From positions 1,547,941-1,611,940 of the forward strand of contig JAQJVL010000084.1 of the NCBI GenBank assembly GCA_035578905.1: a stretch of DNA of 64,000 bases. The letters run 5' to 3'. A program made the translations under genes and the position numbers. Below are positions 1-10,384 of this stretch, piece after piece. The notes under the pieces were generated by a model. It was not told the origin of the DNA. It was given only the letters and a program-made list of their open reading frames with translations, and ran no database searches. This DNA comes from Stictocephala bisonia (Eukaryota > Arthropoda > Insecta > Hemiptera > Membracidae). Numbering within the stretch: the first letter of the stretch is position 1; the number at the start of each line of letters is the position of its first letter.

Positions 1-718
1 AAACATCACAGTTTATATGTTTTAGTATTAAAACTGTTCAAACTGACATACATATGCACAAGTTGATAAATTTATAACTGCAACCGAATAAAATAAACTA
101 TAAATTATGTAATATACCATTTTAAGAACTGAAAGAGAGTGATTTAGGTTTTTTTCTTTTTTTGAAAACTGATAGTTAGTGTAGAAAACATTCAGCTTGG
201 ATAAAATCTTTGAATGTTACATTTGTTCTTTAATAATTTTCATCTGGAAAGAATAAGCAGTGTTTTGGACCAGAGAACGTATTTCAAGATTGTCTTCTTA
301 GATAACGTTGTCATCTTTTTGGCAGAGAAGCAACCACAAAGCTGACAGCTTATTTATTCCATACAAAACAAATAATATATTGGAGATATTATTTTTTTAA
401 AGTTGAGAATTTGCGTAAAAAGACGTCCTTAAATTACATCCCTAAACATTTTGATACGAATCCTTGGGTTAAATTCACAAAATATTTCCACTAAACACAA
501 GTTGTAACATATTTTTTTTACAGTCTGTTTATATGTTTTTATTAAACAATAAAATAAAGCAATATAATACAAGAACTGCTAGCATTACAATACTAATATT
601 TTATGTATATAAGTAAATATTCTTAGGGGATTGTAGTAGGTAAAAACAATTTTATGATAGGGCTAACATTTTCAAGACGATAGTTCTTTAAATATTCCAC
701 AGTAAGTTACTCAAAGAC
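1..718. other. AT-rich sequence, no gene seen
   Basis: AT-rich sequence with many stops in all frames. I see no coding region, tandem repeat or RNA gene. It ends where the dispersed repeat copy at about 719 begins. Confidence 0.6.
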
Positions 719-1090
719 CTGAAGCTTGGAATGGCATTTTCAGTAGTAAGAAAAAAGGGCTTTAAGGATAACCGTTATTTCATTAATATGCAAGGCACGT
801 GCCAACACCTCATTAGTATGCACACCACACACTTCCGCCTACAATATATGGTAATACAGCCTCATTAGTATGCATACCAGACAAGGTCAAACGGCTGAGG
901 TCATTGACACCACCCAAAGCTCACTGACCCCGTCCTGAGCTCATTGACTTTTGACTTCTGATCTCTGACCTTGGGGCTCTCATTGATATTCCGTTCATCT
1001 ATCGGCCCCGATTGGTATTCAAATCGCATGTGTGTGTTGCGTTCTCATTTGTTATTCCAATCTCGTATTTGGAATATCAAATACCCATTA
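719..1090 (-). repeat. Dispersed repeat family 1, copy A
   Basis: Read on the minus strand, this matches the two plus-strand copies at 6890-7285 and 7354-7730 over most of its length. Shared blocks are the TTGAATACC...GGCCGAT start, the ATTCCGTTCA..TATCAATGAG block, the cluster of GGTCA/TGACCT motifs, CATACTAATGAGG, GGCACGTGCC, and an end in CTTAAAGCCC with TTACTACTGAAAATGC. It has no open reading frame and no tRNA-like head, so its class is unknown; a non-autonomous element is plausible. The 36 bp minisatellite starts right beside it. Confidence 0.8.
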
Positions 1091-1094
1091 ATGC

Positions 1095-1372
1095 CTACAC
1101 AATAACACTGTACGGGTATGGGTCAGCTACACAATAACCCGTCATAATGATAGCTACACAGTCGCCCATACACGTACAGTGATACTGACCCACCCGCCCA
1201 CTCAAACACGTACAGTGATATTGACCCACCCGCCCGCCTATACACGTACAGTGATACTGACTCACCCGCCCACCCATACACGTACAGTGATACTGACCCA
1301 CCCGCCCACTCATACACGTACAGTGATATTGACCCACCCGCCCGCCTATACACGTACAGTGATATTGATGTA
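1095..1372 (-). repeat. 36 bp minisatellite (dispersed family), locus 1
   Basis: About six units with a 36 bp period. Each holds CACGTACAGTGATA and a C-rich CCCACCCGCCC stretch, the complement of the family core GTACGTGTATGGG...GGGTCAATACCACT. The period is a multiple of three, so several frames stay open; these give GGRVGQYHCTC-type peptides that are artefacts of the repeat. The local variants are GTGATA instead of GTGGTA, and CGCCCGCC. Confidence 0.92.
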
Positions 1373-1593
1373 TAAGTGTGGGTGGCTGGGCATTTCTCCT
1401 TTCACTATTCCCATTTCACCACAGATAAATATTATTTTGTCTTCCACTCCATCGTCGGCAAGCAGAAAATAAAAAAATTGCAGTTATTGTACTGGGAAAC
1501 AAATACAAATATTTTTACTATAAAAAAGAATAGTGATATTGAACCTGATAGTTTTGTTCAGTTTAATTATGATCATTGGACATAATTCAAGAA

Positions 1594-2270
1594 AGGCTAT
1601 GACGCAATAGACAAAGAATTTTAGAAAAGATTTAAGTAACAATAATTAACTTAAATATAATGGACAATAATTGTCTATATCTTTAGAAGACCATATACGA
1701 ACATTACCATTAGAATTAAAATATAATAATTTATTGAATCTTCTGTTTGACAAAATAAGTTTCATCGGAGATGATTATTTTTGGTATTTATACTGTAAAA
1801 AGGAAAAGTAAAGCTTTTTTATTTTACAAAATGATGGAAGGAAGCATACTACAATTATTATAACAGATTTAAAGATAGTTGGTTTCGATTAACAGCAATA
1901 ATTAAATGTGAAGATTGGGTAGAATATAGAAAAGGTTTTGATGCAATTGATGAAGAATTTTGGCAACTATGGGAGAATTACGATTACATGAAATAGTTTA
2001 ATAAAACAAAAAATTAACGGACAATAATTTTAGTATGTCTTTAGAAGATTATATACAACATTACCATTAGAAATAAAATTTATTATTTTAGTGAAATATC
2101 TGTTTCACATAGTAAGTTTTATCGACGATGATTTGGTATTTACATCGTAAAACTGAAAATGTGAAGCGATATAATTCAGAAAAATCATGGAAAGAAACAT
2201 GTAAACTATTACAGATTAAAAGAAATCATGTTAAAAATTGTTATTTTTGAACTTATAATGCAAGAAAGTA
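1594..2270 (+). pseudogene. Two tandem decayed copies of an F-box-like coding unit
   Basis: A unit of about 350 bp is present twice. GGCTATGACGCAATAGACAAAGAA at 1595 (translating as GYDAIDKE) recurs as a GFDAIDEEFW block at 1934. A following block reading LPLELK at 1704 recurs as LPLEIK at 2061, about 357 bp later. LPLE(I/L)K followed by a hydrophobic stretch, then DD..W and a SWKE motif, resembles F-box-like domains of large DNA viruses and related elements. Many stops and frameshifts break both copies. What is seen is the duplication and the protein-like blocks. The F-box assignment is inference from motif shape and could be wrong. The location just upstream of clear virus-like genes supports one decayed block. 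Confidence 0.4.
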
Positions 2271-2439
2271 TATTTAAATCATCATAAATTAAAAGGAATT
2301 ATGTTTCGAATTAATATTTTTACATGTAAAACACAATATTGATATCAGTGTTTACTTGAATATCAAGTCGTACAAATGTCATATATGAACTGCAATTATA
2401 AGGGAAAAGAGTTTAATTTTCAAATCTCATAGCGACAGA

Positions 2440-2890
2440 ATGTTATAAATTACCAGCTAATGAAGTTAGCTCGTCCACTTGGACAAGTGATGCAGCACAT
2501 GTTGAAGATATTATTTTACCATTGTTAATAGAACAATTAAATAAAATGAAAATTAAAGAGAAATAAATTACACTAATGACATCATCATCACCACATATCA
2601 TAATGAGTACTCAAACAGTTGTGTTTAGTTACTTATTGAACAGTCAACAATGGTGGTTGTCGAATCAGCAGTGCTGGTTTATTTTTACAAAGATGAAAGA
2701 CTCATTAAAGTGTGTTACGTTTGGTGTAATCACTGCTCATAGAATTGTAAAAACTATGATGTGAAAGAATATGATGAAATTAAAATAGTTGTAAAGTGTT
2801 CAGAGTTATCAGATGAATACAAGGAGGCAGAAGTTAGTAAAAAAGTAAACATTATAAATATATGATTGTCTAATTTGTTCATCATTCGTC
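2440..2890 (+). pseudogene. Decayed reading frames, unidentified (virus-like block)
   Basis: Several overlapping short frames look coding in parts. One ends HVEDIILPLLIEQLNK near 2550. Another around 2645-2868 contains LIKVCYVWCNHC and a charged tail rich in E, K and V, interrupted by one stop. No family is recognised. I group it with the virus-like block because it lies on the same strand between the F-box-like units and the fibre/PLA2 genes. It could be chance. Confidence 0.25.
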
Positions 2891-3061
2891 TTGAAACATC
2901 TAAGGTGAGTAGTTAAAGTTATATTGAAAAGTGTTTTACAAAACAATATAATAAAGTCGTTAAAGAGAAATTAAAACAAATATTTAAATACTATATTTTT
3001 TCTTTATAGATGGAGTTCATATTAGACTTTCAAGTTTTTAAAATAACGACAATGATTATTA

Positions 3062-3229
3062 AGTAAAGGAGCTTGCTTTATTATCTGCTGATGGTCAGGT
3101 GTATGAACTTCATTTATTTCAACTATTATATTCAGATAATGAACAAATTCCACTACCGAATCACGTAAGACCGAGATCGATGATGATTTTTTACTATCGT
3201 GAAAGAATAACTAAGGTCTGTGCATAATA
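3062..3229 (+). pseudogene. Decayed open stretch reading KELALLSADG
   Basis: A stop-free stretch of about 55 codons reads VKELALLSADG near its start and ends MIFYYRERITKVCA before a stop. It has no start codon of its own. Upstream sequence at about 3008-3060 appears to continue it in a broken frame. The composition looks coding, but I do not recognise the family. It lies about 220 bp upstream of the fibre-like gene on the same strand and is probably part of the same decayed element. Confidence 0.3.
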
Positions 3230-3265
3230 CCACCACCTCCTACCTATACACGTACTGTGGTACTT
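3222..3265 (-). repeat. Single degenerate unit of the 36 bp minisatellite
   Basis: ATACCACCACCTCCTACC followed by TATACACGTACTGTGGTA is close to one unit of the dispersed family, with the core GTACGTGTA and TACCA. It is a solitary unit, with no array around it, inside the virus-like block. Confidence 0.5.
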
Positions 3266-3449
3266 ACACAGTGGTCATGTAAATGAAATAAATAATATTT
3301 CAATAATGTAGGAATTGTATAAGTCAATAACTTGATGAGAATCAATAAATATATGTATATTTTTACTTTATTGTTTAGTTTTACTCAGACCTCCTCCTAA
3401 TAGACTAAAAAAAATTGAGTCTTGACAAATTAAGTCGTTATAAAGCTGT

Positions 3450-3764
3450 TTGGGGAAACCAATAAGAGGACCCAAAGGGGATGGATTTCAGTTTGCCAAA
3501 GATGGGAATTATAATATAGATAATAAAAAGCTATGCAACGTTGCAAGTGATACTGATCCAAGATATGGTGTCAACTATCAAGATCTATTAAATAAACTCG
3601 GCAAACTAAAATCCTCAATCGATAATAATATAAAAACGTTTTTATTAAATTTAGAACATAAAGTAAAAGAACATTTAAAATGGGTAAATGAAATAACTGA
3701 CGCTATCGATGTTACCAAAAAATTATATAAGCTTAAAACAACAAAGAAGTATTTTTTTTCGTAA
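3450..3764 (+). pseudogene. Fibre-like structural protein, N-terminal part (Polinton/adintovirus type)
   Basis: A 104-codon frame opens GKPIRGPKGDGFQFAKDGNY and continues into NKKLCNVAS. The G/P-rich start, the KDGNY..DNKK.L.NVA block and the helical K/L-rich tail match a type I know as common in insect Polinton/Maverick and adintovirus-like elements, where it sits near other virion genes. The role is probably a virion surface or fibre-like protein; that is inference. The frame stops just after one copy of an 11 bp direct repeat at 3743-3753, next to the foldback insertion. The coding-like sequence seems to resume beyond the insertion at about 4076. The frame gives no sign of current expression. 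Confidence 0.55.
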
Positions 3765-3783
3765 GCTTAAGCGGCTTGAGTCA

Positions 3784-4025
3784 TTATTAACAACTAGTTC
3801 TTCCGGTGTCAACCGCGTCAAAGGACTATTTACAATATGTACAGTTCCAGACGTTTCGCCCATGCTACGATGTGGCATCCTCAGTGGTTAGGCTGAGACT
3901 GACCACTCAGTCTCAGCCTAACCACTGAGGATGCCACATCGTAGCATGGGCGAAACGTCTGGTACTGTACATATTGTAAATAGTCCTTTGACGCGGTTGA
4001 CACCAGAAGAACTAGTTGTTAATAA
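3784..4025. mobile_element. Near-perfect 242 bp foldback element
   Basis: Two arms of 119 bp (3784-3902 and 3907-4025) are inverted copies of each other with a 4 nt loop (CCAC). By eye only about two positions differ: GTTCC versus GTACC, and CCGGTG versus CTGGTG. The 11 bp sequence AAAGAAGTATT occurs on both sides, at 3743-3753 and 4024-4034, as expected of a target duplication, though the left copy lies some 30 bp from the arm. It breaks the fibre-like gene. No protein is encoded. It is probably a non-autonomous foldback/MITE-type element, and its arm similarity suggests recent insertion or gene conversion. Confidence 0.88.
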
Positions 4026-4075
4026 AGAAGTATTGTACGTGTAAAGCCGAGCCATAATAAAACGATGTTGTAATT

Positions 4076-4329
4076 AGAGAGGAATTAGGTAAATTAAATA
4101 AAGCGTTAAGTGAATTTTCTCAAGAAACTAGAACTATTGCTTTGAGTTTAAATCGAACTGATAAAAAGAATAGTTATGATTTTCAATAATATAAAAACGA
4201 AATATTAACACGTATTGCTAATTTGAATTCTGAAGTATTCAAAACAGAACCACCTAAACAAAACTATCTTTCTGTGGCTGACATAACCAGTTGTGGTTAT
4301 GGCGGTAGAAGTACAACAGTAGCATCTTA
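4076..4329 (+). pseudogene. Fibre-like protein, C-terminal remnant after the foldback
   Basis: An almost open stretch reads EELGKLNKALSEFSQETRT, is interrupted by one stop near 4186, and ends near GYGGRSTTVAS before the TAA at 4327-4329. The heptad-like L/I spacing suggests a coiled coil, which fits a fibre-like protein. It directly precedes the PLA2-like gene. That it is the continuation of the frame at 3450-3764 is inference from position, strand and composition. Confidence 0.45.
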
Positions 4330-4775
4330 ATGAGTGCACGTGTCAGTTCTCGTAAGAGAGCTGGCATACTAAGTTTTCTTGCCAATACCGTAGGCACATT
4401 ATTGAAGAAATATATAGATTTATTAAATGTGGAACTAAATATACCCGGCTACAAATTTTGTGGAGCTGGTAGTAATTTTAAAAAAGAGTCGAGGAGAGTA
4501 AGGAATGAATAAATTAGACACTGCGTGTCGAGATCACAATCGCAAATTCAAAGAGTGCTGATAACAAAAGTAGAACTGTAGCGGACCGCATATCAGCCGA
4601 AGGAGCTTGGGAAAGATTTAAAGCTTGTGATTCTAGTTTAGGCGAAAAGGCGACAGCTTGGGCCGTAACAATCACAATAAAAGGTAAAACTAAAATCGGC
4701 GGGGGTGCTAGAAATGATCGAAAAAATAATCTTTTAAAAGAAAAATATGAATTAGAAAGAAAACAAAACATATAA
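4330..4775 (+). pseudogene. Parvovirus-type phospholipase A2 (PLA2) domain, frame-broken
   Basis: PLA2 domains of this type, known from parvovirus VP1 and from Polinton/adintovirus-like elements, hydrolyse host phospholipids when particles leave endosomes. The sequence shows three pieces in three frames. At 4330-4512 a basic N-terminus leads into NIPGYKFCGAGSNF, the glycine-rich calcium-loop type. At 4508-4561 NKLDTACRDH contains the helix with the catalytic His-Asp pair. At 4557-4775 ADRISAEGAWERFKACDSSL continues with GEKATAW and a glycine-rich end. Two frameshifts and stops separate them, so no full domain is encoded. The minus-strand frame at 4514-4771 is a shadow. I am confident of the domain type, less so of the parent element. 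Confidence 0.8.
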
Positions 4776-4875
4776 AGTAGAGAATAAATAATATAAGTGG
4801 TTATGGTCTTTATTTAAAACCATGCAGAGGATCGGATAGTAAAAAAATCTTAATTTATAATAATAAAAAATTGCT

Positions 4876-5225
4876 GATATACCTCAAAGAGCTTTAACAA
4901 ATCTAGATATTTTTAAATATGCAAAATTAATGAAGATTCCTTTTTTAGAGGATTATTTATGCATGATTGAATACCATCCACAATTAATGAAAAGGAATCT
5001 GGTTTTGTAAATTTGGAAATTTTTCATGGACCAGGTACATTGGTATTGTTATTAAGAAAAAAAAAAAATTATATAACGTAGAATATTTTGATAGTTTTTG
5101 CAATTAACGTCCACCATTGGAATTGCAAATAGTGGAACACATAGTGTAGTAATAATATACAATTTTTTTCTAAACAAAAACAGAACACCACCAACTGTGG
5201 TCCTTTGAGTTTGGGCTTTCTTGTG
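4876..5225 (+). pseudogene. Adenain-like cysteine protease remnant
   Basis: The pieces match the order of the adenovirus-type maturation protease found in Polintons and adintoviruses. ALTNLDIFKYAKLMKIPF lies near the start. HGPGT at about 5026 lies where the catalytic histidine motif belongs, but the frame is lost within that motif. EYFDSF and RPPLELQ follow at about 5080-5130. TNCGPLSLGFL at about 5190 holds the expected catalytic cysteine. Several stops and shifts are present, plus an A-run at 5055-5068, so it is not functional. The family is known to cleave capsid precursors. It is next to the PLA2 remnant on the same strand. The homology ends near 5225, where a transposon end begins. Confidence 0.65.
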
Positions 5226-5237
5226 ACAAGTATTACT

Positions 5238-5400
5238 ATGAGGAAGACAAAGGTTGTTGGACATTTGCCATTATTACGTGATAAACACCAATAACGACGT
5301 TTCGATTTGGTAAAACCCAAATCATTTTCTAGTACTAAAAACTAAATTACATCTACACATACATCTTATAAGATACGTTTATCTACTTATCTATATATAA
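5238..5400. mobile_element. Solo terminal repeat of the GAGGAAGACAAA MITE family
   Basis: ATGAGGAAGACAAAGG, the TTGGACATTTGCCAT block, ACGACGTTT, TTTGGTAAAACCCAA and AAAACTAAATTACAT match in order the terminal inverted repeats of the element at 14748-15493. Only one end is present here. It abuts the end of the protease remnant. Confidence 0.8.
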
Positions 5401-6889
5401 CTTATCTTAAGTTAAAATAATGAATTGTGAAAGCAAATATGAATTTTTTCAATATCTCATTTGTATATTTTAATCTTTAAATAATAAATTATTAAAGCAC
5501 ATATGATTTACATATAATCTATCATTTGTATATACTATGATTTACAAAAATAATTTGTCAGAGCAAATTTGAATTATATTTAATTTTTATAACAATAAAT
5601 TGTATAAATTTATCCAACATATTACAACCACAAAGAACTATTGTTTGTTTTTGTTTAAATTATATTAGTTCTGTAAAACAGAACAATAATTATTATAACA
5701 GAGTGTCAGCGTACTACGACGAATGACGACGGAGGAGAGAAGAAACTGTTGCAGGAACTCTAAAGTCCCACTCTTACAAGTGAGTATTTATAGTGGCCAA
5801 TTAGTATGTAAGATCGTACTGAATGATACACGCAGTGCTGGATCTTTCACTCGGCCTCATTAGTATGTAAGATGGTAAAGAATGATTATCACTATGACAA
5901 TCTCTTCCACATAACACTATACTTCATCATGATTTTGTACGTTTAAACAATGTTTAACTAACACTGGTTTAATAAATATATTATAATTGGTTACATACCA
6001 CATTGATACTTTTTTATTTTATGTAACAAGTTCGAATTTAATGGAAACAATATTATTAACCTCTTTAATATTGTTGAATGGCTGTTGATACACTATTATC
6101 ACTTAAATAGTATGATATTGTTAACAGTAAATATCATTTCATGAATATTATTTAAAACTTTCATATAATCCAAATCTACACAATCAATTTTTTCGGCCCG
6201 ATTCCAGGAATAAATCTCTGGTTTAGTTTTAAAATAAATAATGAATTAATTTTTTCTAATGTTTTTAGATAAATTATCATACAACTTTTTTAAAAATATT
6301 AAACTCCTCATTTTGTAGTAGAATTTGTCTAACATAAGTTTGAAAAAAAAAAAAAAATATAAAGGCTAACCCTAACCGATCTTTCAGCTACATTATGTTA
6401 CCTAATCCTCAGCTTTAGGCTCATTTTACATCATAGACAATAACGCTATGACTTTAAACATAAAACACTATCTTTTTGTATCTTCATATAACAATTTTTA
6501 TACATTTATACTACTTAAATTTAACCAAACATCAAGAGGTTCATTAATAATCGTATTATTATTACCAGTATCATTTAAATTATTACACGATATATTTTCA
6601 AAAGTTGATTTTCCTCAGATGTATTTCCTGCAACATGTATCATAATTTTCTTATTTAATTAAATATATATGATTTATGTGGAAAAAATACAGTAACAGAT
6701 TCAAAGACACGGTATTTAATATTAAACAATAATGGTACAAAAATCATACACATGACCCTGCATACTGACAAAAAAACTTGTTAAAATTTATCATAAAATT
6801 TAACGTTTCAGCGCCTTTTATAGAAACACGTTGATGTCAGAGGACGAAAACGTAATATTGCTCTGCTAGAATATTGATTAAAGACAAAA
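5401..6889. other. AT-rich sequence, small direct repeat only
   Basis: No gene is supported. At about 5798-5895 a short block, CATTAGTATGTAAGAT followed by GAATGAT, occurs twice. The motif resembles the CATACTAATGAGG block of dispersed repeat family 1. The rest is AT-rich with long A/T runs. Confidence 0.5.
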
Positions 6890-7285
6890 ATGCAACGCGC
6901 ATACGGCTTGAATACTAATGGAAGTGGAATACGAGAATGGAATATAAAAGAAAACGCAACACACACATGTGCCTTGAATACCGATTGGGGCCGATACGTG
7001 AACGGAATATCAATGAGGACCCTAAGATCAGAGGTCAAAGATCAGATGTCAAATATCAGAGGTCATATGTCAATGATCTTTGGGTGAGGTCAATGACCTT
7101 GGGCCATTTGACCTTGTATGGTATACATACTAATGAGGCTGTATTACCATATATGGTAGACGGAAGTGTGCGGTATGCATACAAATGATGTTTTGGCACA
7201 GGCCTTGCATATGAATGAGATAACGGTTGTCCTTAAAGCCCTTTTTTCTTACTACTGAAAATGCAATTCCAAACTTCAGGCACAA
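6890..7285 (+). repeat. Dispersed repeat family 1, copy B
   Basis: It starts GCAACGCGCATACGGCTTGAATAC and ends in CTTACTACTGAAAATGC plus a CTTCAGG tail. It matches copy A (719-1090, minus) and copy C (7354-7730). The middle holds many AGGTCA-like hexamers. The short ORFs that cross it are not conserved between copies. B and C start 464 bp apart in the same orientation, so they may be a local duplication. Confidence 0.82.
7087..7099. promoter_or_regulatory. AGGTCAATGACCT palindrome (nuclear-receptor-like IR1 site)
   Basis: This is a perfect inverted repeat of AGGTCA with a 1 bp spacer. It matches the general form (RGGTCANTGACCY) known for EcR/USP ecdysone response elements. It lies in copy B of repeat family 1, among further half-sites (about 7028-7120). 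Copy C has a near match, TGGTCAATGACCT, at 7550. Whether it acts as a site is inference. Confidence 0.4.
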
Positions 7286-7353
7286 TGTACAAGGAGAACA
7301 GGTAACCCAGACAAGGCCTTATTGGCTTACATTGCTTGAATACTAAACTTGAA

Positions 7354-7730
7354 AGCAACGCGCATGCGGTGTGAATACTAATGGAAGTCTAATTCGAGAA
7401 TGGAATATCAAATGAGAACGCAAAACATACATGCGACTTGAATACCAATCGAGGCCAATAGGTGAACGGAATATCAATGAGGACCCTAAGGTCATATGTC
7501 AGCGGTCAAAGGTCAATGGCCTCAGGATGGGGTCAATAACCTTTGGAACTGGTCAATGACCTCGGGCCGTTAGACCTTGTCTTGTATGCAAAATAATGAG
7601 GCTGTATTACCATATATGGTAGGCGGAAGTGTGCGGTGTGCATACTGATGAGGTTTTGGCACGTGCCATGCATATTAATGAGATAACGGCTGTCTTTAAA
7701 GCCCACCTTTCTTACTACTATTTTCAATAC
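7354..7730 (+). repeat. Dispersed repeat family 1, copy C
   Basis: It matches copy B in the same order: GCAACGCGCATG, AATACCAATCGAGGCC, GAACGGAATATCAATGAGG, a GGTCA cluster, the TATGGTAGGCGGAAGTGTGC block, GGCACGTGCC, then CTTTAAAGCCC and TTACTACT. It has substitutions and small indels relative to B and no coding capacity. Confidence 0.82.
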
Positions 7731-8734
7731 GAAAAAATGAGGTTACTAAAATATTATAAGAAGTAATTATTTCTAAAATCCATTATAAAACAACAAGCAA
7801 ATAAAACAATTATTCATTAGTTTTGCAGCCCACAGATAGAAACGCAGTATGCCATAAACATTTTAAAGGTTTTTTCTCGATTTATCATAAACGGATTCAA
7901 CAAAAATATATTAGATATTACATTTTGTTTAAAACGTGATATATTTTGTGTGAAACTTAATGTTATTTTTCTTTAAAGTAAGAGGAATTTTTAAACTTTA
8001 TTGTGGGGTGATGATCTAAGCCCATCAAGCTAAATTTAGTTAGAACTTTCGGAATTTTATCGTGCTATGCCCAAATAAATATCGATAGTGCTTTTTACCA
8101 GGCTAGCCGGATGAAGGTCCAAGTTTGTACAATTAAATGTTTTTTCCATTTGAATGTTATTAATATTTTGAAAATTGTAACTATATTCTAAAATAGGTTA
8201 TCGTTAAAACACAGTTTGCACTAATATTACGTATTCAGAACTTGAACATCACAGTGCTAGCGTTTCTTAACTTTAATATTCTCTTCTTTGAAAAATAAAC
8301 AAAAACAAATATACAGAAAACAAATCATTTTGGGATTTTTTATTTGAGGAAATCTTGTTGATTTTGAGCTAAATCTGATTTAACTGTGATTTGAAGGTCA
8401 ATAAAGGAATTACATTTTTAATAATACATTAAAATCAAGACATATTTCTTTACATCATTTTCTGTTTCATTAATCAAAGGTGTTATTGTGAACTATTTAA
8501 CTATAAAATCCTAATCGGTTTTATTTAGTTGTTAACATTGCTTAACATCCTCACAAATAACATTTTTTCATGGCCCGTACTGCAATCAAATATGCATTAT
8601 ATATAGATCCAAATGATCTTTGATAAAACATGTAAAATATACTGATTCGATTTGAAGAAAAATAATAACTTTTAATAATGTTGTATACAACAACTGCCTA
8701 TGAATACAATATGTAGCTAGGGCTCTCTTGGCAT
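7731..8734. other. AT-rich sequence, no gene seen
   Basis: Stops occur in all frames, and I see no tandem repeat and no match to other parts of the window. Confidence 0.5.
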
Positions 8735-8830
8735 CCAATATGTTGATCCAACCAGCGATAAATTGCAAGCGTTTCCATTTGCAATAACACTAACTCAAAA
8801 AGGACATTCACCATCGATGAGACGAATACA
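8735..8830 (+). repeat. Dispersed fragment (TTGCAATAACACTAACTCA), copy 1
   Basis: AAATTGCAAGCGTTTCC, ATTTGCAATAACACTAACTC and AAGGACATTCACC match 14505-14600 on the plus strand and 30010-30110 on the minus strand. The element type is unknown. Confidence 0.65.
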
Positions 8831-9139
8831 TGAATACATTTATACTTTATATGTTTGTGATATTCTTTGTAGGACTTTGGAATAGTAATATTGTTGTAAT
8901 GTTGACATTGTGGAATCAATGGTGATAAATATTCAATAGTCTAAAAGTTATAACAACTACATTTCTTGTTATTCAACTTTAAGATTCCATACAAAAGATT
9001 ACGGATAAATAACATTAAACTTGCTAATATATCGGGCTAAATGTATTTTGTTGGTATTTTACAAAATGTTTAAAGTTGTATTAATAGCTATATTTATTCA
9101 TTATTTAAGTTAACAAATCATTAATGTGTATGGCGAAAT

Positions 9140-9260
9140 AAGACAAGAATTAACGAATGAGTCTGTAAGTATATACAGACGAGTGTAGTCATTGTTACTC
9201 TCTATCCTTGGTTAAATAATTCTTAGTAAGGCTTTTTATCTATCCCTATATCCTAACTAA
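9140..9260 (+). repeat. Weak fragment of the 61.3 kb tRNA-derived repeat
   Basis: GAATGAGTCTG, ACGAGTGTAGTCATTGTTAC and a following CTTAGTAAGG resemble the body of the repeat at 61255-61480 and 20040-20285. It is short and diverged. Confidence 0.4.
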
Positions 9261-10384
9261 CTTTAGGTAACTAAAGGTCCTAAGTTTATAATAAAAGTAA
9301 AAAACCTTTACTTTTATTTTTTATTAATTTTTATTTCCAACGACAGTGTTATTTACAATTGTGTGGATACACATAAAAGCAATAACTTACAATAAACATA
9401 CGAGTGCAATAGATACATTATATAACAGATTAATACATATACTATAGTATAAATTAATAGATGCAACATTTAATAATCAATACAAAACATGCAGATATCT
9501 ACAGATAATGAACTTTTTTGTGTATATCTGCTTGATACTGTGGTTGCATTACAGGTGTATAGAGAAGGTGGAGTAGAAATGGGGATCAGAGGAACCAATT
9601 ATTTGTGTGGTCGGGTAAATAAGGAGAAGATATAGAAGGAAAAGAGTGGATTGATTTATTGTTGAAGTAGACGAGGTTGAAGTGTGAATTGTTTTTTCCT
9701 GAATTATCCAAGAGAATCGTGGAAAAAGTCCACATTGCAGGCGAAAAGATTGCCCATCTCCTGTAATCTACTCATTGGGGCATTTTTGAGGTAGTTTGTT
9801 CTGTGTTTGAATGAACCTTAAAAATGAACCACAAGTATAGGTCCGATGTTCGGCTGACAAACTCGATACTCGCCCGTGCGCATCCGAAACTCACAACCAC
9901 CCAACATTGACGCTTCATACTTAGTAACCACTGAGTGTGAGTAAAGACTCAGAACACAACATATTCCCTACAATCGCCACAACAATCAGCTCAAAAGTAC
10001 CTTGATTACAACACTTCACCACAGGGTTGGTTACGTTATGTTGTTTGTATAAGAATGGAAACTAACGACGACTTTAGGATTATGCTACTTAATTCGAGTG
10101 ATTTACTTTGTAAAATAAAATGTGGTTTAAATAGCTGCAGTGATATATGAAATATAAGAACTAAAATATCTTTATTTTGTAGACAGTCATAGGTACAGCG
10201 TCATAGTTTTGTAATTCTGTAACTAAAATTAACTAATACAATTTTCTTTCTGTGAGTAAGAAATCTGTCATTTGAATTAACAATAAATTATTAATGTACT
10301 TACTATAATATAATTTTTACAAAATGACTAATAGATTTTGTATTATTGAACTCATCTCTGAAAGTCGTGAGCAAAATACAGAGT
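9261..10384. other. Unassigned sequence; partly less AT-rich
   Basis: The stretch at about 9540-10020 is less AT-rich than its surroundings and has few simple runs, so it may be a fossil element or untranslated region. Neither strand gives a frame I can assign. A CATCCGAAACTCACAACCACC phrase near 9888 loosely resembles one at about 20260. Confidence 0.35.

Noticed and set aside
4514..4771. Minus-strand 85-codon frame
   Set aside because: Shadow of the PLA2-like sequence on the plus strand.
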